This document shows, one piece after another, positions 6,573 through 14,281 of a stretch of DNA of 21,222 nt. The DNA lies in the NCBI GenBank assembly GCA_003221825.1, contig QHUE01000068.1:1-21222 (forward strand), written 5' to 3'. A program made the position numbers and the translations under genes. The notes beneath the pieces were generated by a model. That model was not told the origin of the DNA and did no database searches. It saw only the letters and a list, made by a program, of their open reading frames with translations. Position 1 is the stretch's first letter. Every line of letters begins with the position of its first letter. This stretch comes from Gemmatimonadota bacterium. Lineage in GTDB: Bacteria > Gemmatimonadota > Gemmatimonadetes > Gemmatimonadales > GWC2-71-9.

Positions 6573-7709
6573 ATGCGTATAGATGTCGTGACTTTCCGAG
6601 CCTGTTTGCCGGCGCTGGCGCTCGCCGCGACGGTCGGGTGTGGCCCGAGCCGGGGTGGGACCGTCTCCAAGGTCCCTGTCAGTGTCGCCCGCGTCGAGCG
6701 TCGATCGCTCCCCTACGAGCTGGAGGCCACCGGCACCGTCGAGCCGATCCGTTCCGTAGACGTCCTGCCCCAAGTGAACGGTACGATCCTCCACGTGAAC
6801 TTCGCCGAGGGTGACGAAGTCGCCGCCGGCCAAATCCTGTTCGAGATCGATCCCCGCCCCTATCGCGCCGCATTGCAGCAGACCGAGGGCGCGCTGCTGC
6901 GCGATCTCGCGCAAGCGGAAAGCGCTGCACGCGAAGCCGCGCGTTACAAGACGCTCGCCGCAACGAACACGGTGACGCAGGAGGATTACGAGACCAAGCA
7001 GTCGACCGCGGCCGCCGCGGCCGCCGCGGTTCGCTCCGATTCGGCAGCGGCGTCGATCGCCCGGTTGAATCTCGAATACGCCACGGTCCGGGCGCCGATC
7101 GGCGGCCGCACGGGACGCCTGCTGCTCCACGAGGGCAACCTCGTCCGTGCGGGGAGCGACCCGCTCGTGTCGATCGTGCAGATGCGGCCCATCCTCGTGC
7201 GCTTTCCCGTTCCGGCGACCAACCTGCCGGCGCTGCGCCAGCGCGCCGGGCAACAGCTCAACGCGATTGCGCTGCCGGCACGCGATTCCGCGTCGGCGGT
7301 TCAGGGGATGCTGTCATTCGTCGACAACCAGGTGGACACCGCGACCGGCACGGTGCTGCTCAAGGCGCGTTTCCCGAATCACGATGGAAGCCTCTGGCCC
7401 GGCGAGTTCGTCCGGATCACGCTCGTCCTCGGCGTCCAGAACGACGCCATCGTCGTGCCCAGCCAAGCCGTGATGGAAGGGCAGCAAGGCACGTACGTCT
7501 TCGTCGTCAACAACGACGGCACGGCCGCGACGCAGCCCATCACGGTCGAGCGCACGCTGGACAGTCTCAGCGTGATCGCCGGCGTACCGGCGGGCGCCCT
7601 GGTCGTCACGGACGGGCAGCTGCGTCTGACGCCGAATGCCAAAGTCGACATTCGCGGCGGACCGACGACTGAGACGGCCGGAGGCGGCGGGCCGGAGAAT
7701 CCGCGGTGA
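6573..7709 (+). CDS. RND efflux periplasmic adaptor (membrane fusion protein, MdtA-like)
   Basis: A 378-residue adaptor that links an inner-membrane RND pump to an outer-membrane channel. Residues 1-23 are a signal ending in VGC; the lipobox is imperfect (Thr at -3), so lipidation at Cys23 is likely but not certain. The biotinyl-lipoyl half-motifs are VDVLPQVNGTILHVNFAEGD and YATVRAPIGGRTGRLLLHEG. They flank an alpha-helical hairpin rich in Ala and Glu (about residues 95-155). The beta-barrel follows, then the membrane-proximal domain (VPSQAVMEGQQGTYVFVVN). GGGGAGG at 6564-6570 leaves only 2 nt before the ATG, an unusually short spacing. The stop overlaps the pump's GTG start by 3 bases (GTGA), indicating translational coupling. 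Confidence 0.93.
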   Translation: MRIDVVTFRACLPALALAATVGCGPSRGGTVSKVPVSVARVERRSLPYELEATGTVEPIRSVDVLPQVNGTILHVNFAEGDEVAAGQILFEIDPRPYRAALQQTEGALLRDLAQAESAAREAARYKTLAATNTVTQEDYETKQSTAAAAAAAVRSDSAAASIARLNLEYATVRAPIGGRTGRLLLHEGNLVRAGSDPLVSIVQMRPILVRFPVPATNLPALRQRAGQQLNAIALPARDSASAVQGMLSFVDNQVDTATGTVLLKARFPNHDGSLWPGEFVRITLVLGVQNDAIVVPSQAVMEGQQGTYVFVVNNDGTAATQPITVERTLDSLSVIAGVPAGALVVTDGQLRLTPNAKVDIRGGPTTETAGGGGPENPR

Positions 7710-10700
7710 GCATTTCGGGACCGTTCATTCGCCGGCCGGTCGCGACGACGCTGATCATGCTCGGCATTCTCATGTTTGGGCTGATGGCCTATCGCCTGTT
7801 GCCCGTCAGCGACCTGCCGAACGTCGACTTCCCCACGATCTCGGTCTCGGCGGGACTGCCCGGCGCGAGCCCGCAGACGATGGCCGCCGCGGTCGCCACG
7901 CCGCTCGAGAAGCAGTTCTCGACGATCGCCGGCCTCGACGCGATGACGTCGAGCAGCACGCTCGGCGGGACGAACATCACGCTGCAGTTTTCGCTGTCGC
8001 GCAACATCGACGCCGCCGCGCAGGACGTGCAGGCCGCGATCTCGAAGACGCTGCGGCAGCTGCCCCCCGGGATTCAGCCGCCTTCCTACAACAAGTCGAA
8101 TCCCGCCGACTCGCCGATTCTGTATCTGGCGCTGACGTCGGCCACGTTGCCGCTCCCAAAACTCGACGAGTACGCCGAGACGTTCCTCGCGCAGCGGTTG
8201 TCGACGGTGAACGGCGTCGCTCAGGTCCAGGTCTTCGGGTCCGCCAAGTACGCGGTGCGCATCCAGGTCGATCCCAAGGCGCTCGCGGCACGCGGCATCG
8301 GCCTGGATGAGGTGACGGCGGCGGTGTCGGCTGGGAATCCGAACCTGCCGACCGGCACGCTGTGGGGCCCGCAGCGTGCCTATACCGTGCTCGCCGACGG
8401 TTCGATCTCGAGTGCGCCGGAATTCCGCAAGCTCGCGGTGACATATCAGAACGGCGCGCCGGTACGACTCCAAGACGTCGCCAACGTGCTCGACGACGTG
8501 CAGGACTCCCGCAACGCCAGCTGGTACGACGGCAAGCGCGCCGTCATTCTGGCGATCCAACGTCAGCCGGGGACGAACACGGTGCAGGTCGCGGACGGCG
8601 TCAAGGCGACGGTCGCATCTCTCGCGTCGCTGCTGCCCGCATCGGTCGAGGTGAACACACTCTACGACCGCTCGGTGTCGATCCGCCAGTCGGTGAACGA
8701 TGTGCAGGTCACCCTGTTCATCGCGCTGATCCTGGTCGTCCTCGTGATCTTCCTGTTCCTCAAGAATCTCTCCGCCACGGTCATCCCGAGCCTCGCGCTG
8801 CCGTTCTCGATCATCGGCACGTTCTCGGTGATGTACCTGATGGGCTACAGCCTCGACAATCTGTCGCTGATGGCGCTCACGCTCGCAGTGGGATTCGTCG
8901 TCGACGACGCGATTGTGATGCTCGAGAACATCGTGCGGCACATGGAAAAGGGAAAACGCCCGATGGAGGCGGCGCTCGACGGCGCGCGCGAGATCGGGTT
9001 CACGATTCTCTCGATGACGCTGTCGCTCACCGCGGTGTTCATTCCTCTGCTGCTGATGGGCGGCATCCTCGGTCGCCTGTTTCACGAATTCGCCGTCACG
9101 ATCGGCGTCGCGATCCTGGTGTCTGGGTTCGTCTCGTTGACGCTCACACCCATGCTGTGCAGCCGCTTCCTCCGTCCTCCAAAGGAAGAACACCACGGGC
9201 ACTGGTATGAGGCGACGGAGCGCGTCTATCAGCGCGCCCGGGGCTGGTACGAGCGGTCGCTGGCGTGGGTGATGGACCGGCGTGGGCTTGCCATCCTCTT
9301 CTCCCTCGGGATTCTGGCGGCGACCGCCGTCCTGTACAGACTGGTGCCCAGCGGTTTCATCCCTACGGAAGACACGGGCCAGATCCAGGGCACGACCGAA
9401 ACGCTGGAAGGCAGCTCGTTCGAGAACATGCGGGACCATCAGGTGGCCGTGGCCGACATCGTGGCACGCGATCCGAACATCGCGCACTTCATGTCCACCG
9501 TCGGCGGCGGCACGGCAAATCAGGGCCGGCTGAGCATTCGCCTCAAGCCGCGCAATCAGCGGCCGCCCGCCAGCGAGGTCGCCCGCGAGCTCAACGCCAA
9601 GCTCAACAGCGTCCCGGGCATTCGGACCTACCTGCAGATCCCGCCGTCGATCCGTATCGGGGGCCGCCCGACCAAGACCCAGTACCAGTTCACCCTGCAG
9701 AGCGCCGACATCGACGCGCTGTACGACAACGCCGCGTTGCTCGAGCGGGTGCTGCGCGGCATCCCCACGCTGCAGGACGTGACATCCGATCTCCAGATCA
9801 AGAACCCGCAGGTGAGCGTGCGGATCGACCGCGACCGTGCCACGAGCCTGGGTGTGACGGTGCAGCAGATCGAGCAGGCGCTGTACGACGCCTATGGCTC
9901 GCGCCAGGTCTCGACGATTTATACGCCCAACAATCAGTACTGGGTGATTCTCGAGTTGTTGCCGGAGTACCAGCGGGATCCGTCGGCCCTGCAGCTGTTG
10001 TACCTGCGTTCGCAAAAGGGGACGCTGGTCCCGCTCACCTCCGTGGCGACCGCCTCAAACGACGTCGGGCCGTTGAGCGTGAACCACAGCGGCCAACTCC
10101 CCTCCGTGACCCTCTCGTTCAACCTGCCGCCCGGCGTTTCGCTGGGAACCGCGGTGAACGACGTCCAGAAGGCGGCCCGGCAGGCGTTGCCGTCGACGAT
10201 CAGCACTGGGTTCTCGGGAACAGCGCAGGCCTTCCAAGACAGCCAGCAGGGCCTCTTTCTCCTATTGCTACTCGCCATCGTCGTGATCTACATCGTGCTC
10301 GGCATTCTCTATGAGAGTTTCGTGCACCCGCTGACGATACTCTCGGGACTGCCGTTCGCCGGATTCGGCGCGCTGCTCACCCTCGTCATCTTCCGCACCG
10401 AGCTGAGCGTGTACGCGTACGTCGGTGTGATCATGTTGGTGGGGCTCGTGAAGAAGAACGCCATCATGATGATCGACTTCGCGCTGGATGCCGAGCGGCG
10501 CGAGGGGAAATCGCCGCGCGAGGCGATCATCGAGGCCTGCAGTGTGCGGTTCCGGCCCATCATGATGACGACGATGGCGGCGCTGATGGGAACGCTGCCG
10601 ATTGCGATTGGCTGGGGGACTGGCGCGGAGTCGCGGCGGCCGCTGGGCCTCGCCGTGGTCGGCGGGCTGGCCTTCTCCCAGCTGATTACCCTGTACGTGA

Positions 10701-10792
10701 CGCCCGTCGTCTACACCTACCTCGACACGCTGCAGCATCGGCTGGGACGCCGGGCGCGCACGTCGGTCGCGGAGCCCGCCGCGGCAGACTGA
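7706..10792 (+). CDS. RND multidrug efflux permease (HAE1/MdtB-MdtC-like)
   Basis: A 1028-residue inner-membrane pump of normal length for hydrophobe/amphiphile efflux RND transporters. The N-terminus FIRRPVATTLIMLGILM is followed by LPVSDLPNVDFPTI, the usual first helix and start of the porter domain. The proton relay is complete: adjacent aspartates Asp400 and Asp401 in GFVVDDAIVMLEN (TM4) and Lys917 in GLVKKNAIMMIDFA (TM10). The two large periplasmic loops hold the drug-binding and docking domains. It trades protons for export of small molecules through an adaptor/outer-membrane channel. The start is a GTG overlapping the adaptor stop. Overall similarity seems closest to MdtB/MdtC; substrates cannot be predicted. 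No outer-membrane factor or local regulator gene adjoins it. The stop lies 2 bp from that of the convergent Ig-like gene. Confidence 0.95.
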   Translation: MSISGPFIRRPVATTLIMLGILMFGLMAYRLLPVSDLPNVDFPTISVSAGLPGASPQTMAAAVATPLEKQFSTIAGLDAMTSSSTLGGTNITLQFSLSRNIDAAAQDVQAAISKTLRQLPPGIQPPSYNKSNPADSPILYLALTSATLPLPKLDEYAETFLAQRLSTVNGVAQVQVFGSAKYAVRIQVDPKALAARGIGLDEVTAAVSAGNPNLPTGTLWGPQRAYTVLADGSISSAPEFRKLAVTYQNGAPVRLQDVANVLDDVQDSRNASWYDGKRAVILAIQRQPGTNTVQVADGVKATVASLASLLPASVEVNTLYDRSVSIRQSVNDVQVTLFIALILVVLVIFLFLKNLSATVIPSLALPFSIIGTFSVMYLMGYSLDNLSLMALTLAVGFVVDDAIVMLENIVRHMEKGKRPMEAALDGAREIGFTILSMTLSLTAVFIPLLLMGGILGRLFHEFAVTIGVAILVSGFVSLTLTPMLCSRFLRPPKEEHHGHWYEATERVYQRARGWYERSLAWVMDRRGLAILFSLGILAATAVLYRLVPSGFIPTEDTGQIQGTTETLEGSSFENMRDHQVAVADIVARDPNIAHFMSTVGGGTANQGRLSIRLKPRNQRPPASEVARELNAKLNSVPGIRTYLQIPPSIRIGGRPTKTQYQFTLQSADIDALYDNAALLERVLRGIPTLQDVTSDLQIKNPQVSVRIDRDRATSLGVTVQQIEQALYDAYGSRQVSTIYTPNNQYWVILELLPEYQRDPSALQLLYLRSQKGTLVPLTSVATASNDVGPLSVNHSGQLPSVTLSFNLPPGVSLGTAVNDVQKAARQALPSTISTGFSGTAQAFQDSQQGLFLLLLLAIVVIYIVLGILYESFVHPLTILSGLPFAGFGALLTLVIFRTELSVYAYVGVIMLVGLVKKNAIMMIDFALDAERREGKSPREAIIEACSVRFRPIMMTTMAALMGTLPIAIGWGTGAESRRPLGLAVVGGLAFSQLITLYVTPVVYTYLDTLQHRLGRRARTSVAEPAAAD

Positions 10793-10794
10793 GC

Positions 10795-12297
10795 TTACGG
10801 CTTCGGAATGGCGTCGACGCGGACGTTGGCCGTGATGCCGCTCCCGATGACGAACTGGTAAGTCCCCACGCGGACGGCCTTGAGCGTCACGACGACGGCG
10901 GAGTCGGCCGACTCGAGCGTGACCAGCTGGAGATCCTGCTGCCGCACGTTGAGTCGAGCGCGGCCGGCCCGCAGTGCCTGACCGAGCGCGTCGATCGAGG
11001 TCTCATTGCCGTACAAATCGTGGGCCCGCAGGCGCAAGGCGAATGGCACACCGACCTGCACCACGATCGCCCGTCCGTTGACCACTTCGCCGTTGCGGTC
11101 GAGGATCAACGAATCGATCGGGCCAGGCTCGGCCCGCAGCGTCGCGACCCGCTCCACCGAATCGATGCTCGCGAATACCGCCGCTTCGCCCGCGCGCATG
11201 CCGAGGACGACGTCCACGCGCACCCGCCCCGTCGAGTCGAGTACCGCAGATTCCGGCGTGACGCGGGCATTGAGCGCGCGGAAGTGCACCGTGCGGCCGG
11301 CCGCCGGTGCCCCCTGTACCGTGCGCGCCCGGAAGACCAGCGGCTGGCCGAGCGGGTTGCCGACGGGCGCGTAGGAGGACGCGATGGGCAGAAAGCCGGT
11401 ATTGACGCCCGAGAGTCCCGCGGGCGCCGCAATCTCCAGATCGACCGGCGCCAGGCCGCGCACGCGCAATTGCACCGAGCCGCCGCGCGACACGGAGCTC
11501 GACAGGACGGTGAGTGTCGCGCGTCCCGCCGAATCGGTGAGCGCCGTCAGCGGTGCGCCGATGCCGCCATTCAAATCCACGGGCTCGCCGCTCACCGGAT
11601 TGCCGAGCGAATCCGTCACCGTGGCAACGATCGTGGCGGTCGAATCGGTGCCGCGAAAGGCAACGTAATCCGGCATCACGCGCACCCGGCTGGGCCGCGC
11701 CGATCGGACGGAGTACAGCACCGCGGGTTGGCCGGGCAAGGCCGACCCCGCGCCCGTCCGGATCTCGAATTGATGCGTCCCCGCGCGCGTAACGACTGGC
11801 AGTCTGAAGACGGCGATGCCGCTGTCGTCGGTGACCGCGGAGGCGTCGCGCGGTAGCCCCAGCGCCGTCGTGCCACGCAGCGCGAGGGTCGTCCGGCGCA
11901 GTGGCGTGCGGCCACGGCTCAGGCGTACACGCACAGTCGCCGCCGTTCCCGCGGTGGTGACGACCTCGGCGGGCTGTGCCACGGCAGTCATCGGCTGGGG
12001 TGCTTCCTCCCTGGCGGATGCGGACGACCCCGCCGAGCTCGACCGGCGACTGTCGCACGCCGCCGCTGTGGCAATCACCTCGCCAGCGGCCCCGGCGGTG
12101 CGCAGATCGGCCCAATCGCGTTCGGTCGGATGGAACGTGAGACAGCTGCGGCGCACGACATCCGCGACTTCTGTCTGGGCGAAGAGCGGATTGGTGAGCA
12201 ACCGAATCAGCTCGGTCTTGTCGAGCGGTGGCGGCGCCTGAGCGGCGAGTGGGCCGGCGAGCGATGCGAGCGCGAGGACTGCGAGGCGGGAGCGCAC
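10795..12297 (-). CDS. Secreted Ig-like (Big-type) repeat protein with a short N-terminal Cys domain
   Basis: About 500 residues from the GTG at 12297, chosen because a clean signal peptide follows (RLAVLALASLAGPLAAQ). A GTG at 12312 is an alternative, and the frame stays open to 12357. After the signal, about residues 25-75 form a compact module with two Cys (DVVRRSCLTFHPTERDWADL, then ATAAACD). The rest is beta-rich Ig-like repeats. Recognisable units are VTDSLGNPVSGEPVDLNGG with LTDSAGRATLTV, the invasin/Big_1 pattern, and RTVQGAPAAGRTVHFRALN with LDSTGRVRVDVVLG. Such proteins act at the cell surface or in the periplasm. The upstream gene ends one base before this start, so the two are probably co-translated. 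No catalytic residues are seen. Confidence 0.7.
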   Translation of the reverse strand: MRSRLAVLALASLAGPLAAQAPPPLDKTELIRLLTNPLFAQTEVADVVRRSCLTFHPTERDWADLRTAGAAGEVIATAAACDSRRSSSAGSSASAREEAPQPMTAVAQPAEVVTTAGTAATVRVRLSRGRTPLRRTTLALRGTTALGLPRDASAVTDDSGIAVFRLPVVTRAGTHQFEIRTGAGSALPGQPAVLYSVRSARPSRVRVMPDYVAFRGTDSTATIVATVTDSLGNPVSGEPVDLNGGIGAPLTALTDSAGRATLTVLSSSVSRGGSVQLRVRGLAPVDLEIAAPAGLSGVNTGFLPIASSYAPVGNPLGQPLVFRARTVQGAPAAGRTVHFRALNARVTPESAVLDSTGRVRVDVVLGMRAGEAAVFASIDSVERVATLRAEPGPIDSLILDRNGEVVNGRAIVVQVGVPFALRLRAHDLYGNETSIDALGQALRAGRARLNVRQQDLQLVTLESADSAVVVTLKAVRVGTYQFVIGSGITANVRVDAIPKP

Positions 12298-12298
12298 G

Positions 12299-12931
12299 CT
12301 AGGGTCGCGCACAGGATGATCGCTCGAACCGCACTTCCACGGCCCGAACGTCGGCATAGAGACCCTTGTCGCGGGCGTCGCGCGCCAGGTCAGTCACAGC
12401 CATGAAGTCCTTGCGCGCGAGGTTGTACGCCAGCCACCCGTCTTCGACCTGCGCGAGGCCCCGCGCTAAACCGCTGCACGGCATCCGGCGCGAGTCGTAC
12501 ATGCCCGCGCGCATGGAGAACGCGGAAATCGCGAGCGCCAGGGTGTCGGCTCTGCGGTCGAGCAACGCCGTATCACTGACCGACACGGGAGGGTCAGAAC
12601 CGGCGCGACCGCCGGTCGCCGCGGCGCGAGATCCCAGGATCCCGTAGAGAACGGTCACTAAGACGGCACCCCCGATGCCCGACGCGATGTACGCGGTCGG
12701 GCGGGCGAGGGCGCGGTACCAATGTGGCTTGACAAAAGCGGGAGGAGCGGGACGCGTACTCGGAGAACTGGGGGCGATTTCGTCATCCGTGTCCGGTTCG
12801 GGCAGGAGGACCGGATGATTGGGATAGCTCCCCCCGGGCGCGCTCACGGAGGGCGTCCCGAGACGCACGACGGGCTCGTAGGGCGGCGCGGCGACGGGTC
12901 GTGGACCGCCAACTGGATGGGTTTCAGCCAT
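12299..12931 (-). CDS. Single-pass membrane protein with proline-rich N-terminus
   Basis: A 210-residue protein I do not recognise. Residues 1-72 are Pro/Ser-rich and probably disordered. One transmembrane helix follows at about residues 79-99 (TAYIASGIGGAVLVTVLYGI), and then a soluble C-terminal region of about 100 residues that looks helical (RADTLALAISAFSMRAGM, DLARDARDKGLYADVRAVEV). With no signal peptide, the N-terminus is probably cytoplasmic and the C-terminus periplasmic. The start is well supported by GAGGAGGG 7 nt before the ATG. It lies directly upstream of the Ig-like secreted protein (1-nt gap to the chosen GTG, or overlapping if the earlier GTG is used), so the pair likely forms one envelope module. 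Confidence 0.7.
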   Translation of the reverse strand: MAETHPVGGPRPVAAPPYEPVVRLGTPSVSAPGGSYPNHPVLLPEPDTDDEIAPSSPSTRPAPPAFVKPHWYRALARPTAYIASGIGGAVLVTVLYGILGSRAAATGGRAGSDPPVSVSDTALLDRRADTLALAISAFSMRAGMYDSRRMPCSGLARGLAQVEDGWLAYNLARKDFMAVTDLARDARDKGLYADVRAVEVRFERSSCARP

Positions 12932-13010
12932 GGCTTTCCCTCCTCAAGCCAATTCGAGAGGGCAAGTCCCATACCCACCACGAGCTTGTATAAACGCTGT
13001 GGCATCAGAG

Positions 13011-13029
13011 GGGTCGGACATCCGGACCC
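13011..13029. promoter_or_regulatory. Imperfect palindrome upstream of the single-pass membrane protein gene
   Basis: GGGTCGGA-CA-TCCGGACCC is an 8-bp inverted repeat with one bulged G and a 2-nt centre. It lies about 80 bp upstream of the ATG at 12931, above a weak -10-like TATACA (minus strand, about 12988-12993). The tiny centre suits a DNA operator better than an RNA hairpin. No cognate regulator is visible. Confidence 0.2.
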
Positions 13030-13095
13030 TGTGTGTTGTAAGCGAGGTGAAACACTTCCCGCAGCGGTACGTGAATCAGATCCTAGCACGACGTG

Positions 13096-13128
13096 CCCCG
13101 CCGTTTCGAATTAGAAGAAACGGCGGGG
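13096..13128. terminator. 12-bp perfect hairpin downstream of the small barrel gene
   Basis: CCCCGCCGTTTC at 13096-13107 and GAAACGGCGGGG at 13117-13128 form a perfect stem around a 9-nt AT-rich loop. It lies 34 bp beyond the stop of the 13162-13818 gene. No T-run follows on the minus strand. The likely role is transcription end or 3' protection for that gene. Confidence 0.55.
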
Positions 13129-13161
13129 ACGGGGGGTGAGGAAAGGGGACGGCAGGGGAGG

Positions 13162-13818
13162 TTACCGAATCCCGATCGACACCCCGATCTGATACACACG
13201 CATGTCCACCGGCGTCGTGACTTGCCGTGCGGTGAAGCTCCCGTCAGAGTTCTGCGTCAGCCCGCCGGCCGGCACGTACGTCACGCGATCGTGCCGCACA
13301 CCGCGAGCGCCAATGTCGATCGCGATGGGTGTGTGACCCGCCGTAATGCCGAGGAGCACGCCGCCCCCCGCGGACCGCATCCAGGTCGTGTGACCGTCGA
13401 GCCAATCGCTGGCGGAGCAGCCACAGCTGTTGTAGCTGGCATTGCTCCAGAACAGGGATCCGCCCATCGTCGCAAACCCGTAGAACCGCAATGCGCCCTT
13501 GCCCAACGTCAGTTGCGGGCCGGCGCCAAGGGTGCCGATCTGTGAAGTGGTAGAAACACCGTAGCCCTGGTACGACACGTCGTACGCCATCCAGGCGCCC
13601 TCGACACGAAGCGCGAGCGCGCCTCCACTTGTCACGCCAAAGATCGAGAGCCCGGCGGCGACATCGCCATTGCGGCTGAATTCACCGAGCGGCTCAGCGA
13701 CGACGAAGTCGGCACCGAAGGCGCCGCGGTCGCGCACTTCTCGCAGGGCGGACCGCTGGCCAAAGAGTGGAGATGCCATGAGAGACAGGCCCAGCACCGC
13801 CATGCCGATCCGCCGCAT
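13162..13818 (-). CDS. Small outer-membrane beta-barrel-like protein
   Basis: 218 residues from the ATG at 13818, preceded by AGGA about 8 nt upstream. The frame is open further up, but the signal peptide begins here (RRIGMAVLGLSLMASPLFGQ). The mature part alternates polar and hydrophobic residues in short strands rich in Gly and aromatics: GLSIFGVTSGGALALRVEGA, GALRFYGFATMGGSLFW, VDMRVYQIGVSIGIR. It ends in a beta strand, as expected of an eight- to ten-strand outer-membrane barrel. A Cys-Gly-Cys (NSCGCSA) lies in a probable loop. Function is unknown. The gene stands alone, divergent from csaA, with the 13096-13128 hairpin downstream. Confidence 0.65.
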   Translation of the reverse strand: MRRIGMAVLGLSLMASPLFGQRSALREVRDRGAFGADFVVAEPLGEFSRNGDVAAGLSIFGVTSGGALALRVEGAWMAYDVSYQGYGVSTTSQIGTLGAGPQLTLGKGALRFYGFATMGGSLFWSNASYNSCGCSASDWLDGHTTWMRSAGGGVLLGITAGHTPIAIDIGARGVRHDRVTYVPAGGLTQNSDGSFTARQVTTPVDMRVYQIGVSIGIR

Positions 13819-13942
13819 AATCGCCGTCCTGTAAGAGTGGAAGAGGTTCTGCGCCGTAGCGGAAAGGCAATGCACGTGCCAAGCTTTCCGCGCCTGCCGG
13901 CGCGCCCGGCGTGACCTCAAAAAGGGACATTTGGGAGCGGCG

Positions 13943-14281
13943 ATGGACCAGATCAGCTACGACGACTTTGCCAGGATCGACATCCGGGTCGGCCGTGTCG
14001 TGCAGGCCGAACCGTTTCCCCAGGCCCGCAAACCGGCCTACAAGCTGCGGATCGATTTTGGTTCAGGCGTAGGCGTGAAGAACTCGAGCGCGCAGATCAC
14101 CAAGTACTACGAACCGCAGGATCTCATCGGAAAGTTGGTGTTGGGGGTCGTCAACTTCCCGCCCCGCCAAATCGCCACATTTCTTTCCGAAGTGTTGACC
14201 TTAGGCGTGATTCTTGGGGAAGGAGACATCTGCCTGGTGCACCCCGACCGAGACGTGCCGCTGGGCGCCGCCATTCGGTGA
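13943..14281 (+). CDS. csaA: CsaA-type tRNA-binding-domain chaperone
   Basis: 112 residues from the ATG at 13943, which has GGGAG 5 nt upstream. A TTG 12 bases earlier is in frame but lacks a ribosome-binding site. The whole protein is one tRNA-binding OB-fold domain like the C-terminal part of methionyl-tRNA synthetase: ARIDIRVGRVVQAEPFP at the start, a central YKLRIDFG and the signature LVLGVVNFPPRQIATFLSEV. Length and end match CsaA, a homodimeric cytoplasmic protein with export-related chaperone activity in Bacillus subtilis. The last 81 bp are antisense to the end of ispG, and the two genes converge. Confidence 0.93.
   Translation: MDQISYDDFARIDIRVGRVVQAEPFPQARKPAYKLRIDFGSGVGVKNSSAQITKYYEPQDLIGKLVLGVVNFPPRQIATFLSEVLTLGVILGEGDICLVHPDRDVPLGAAIR

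Noticed and set aside
7379..10015. 878-codon open frame on the minus strand opposite the RND adaptor and pump
   Set aside because: It is antisense to two strongly conserved transport genes, is dominated by Arg, His, Asp and Glu in monotonous runs, and has no start signal or recognisable domain. It results from high GC and codon bias.
12844..13089. Minus-strand frame of 81 codons containing RLYKLVVGMGLALSNWLEE
   Set aside because: The middle looks briefly protein-like, but the frame overlaps the well-supported start of the membrane-anchor gene and has no ribosome-binding site or conserved pattern.
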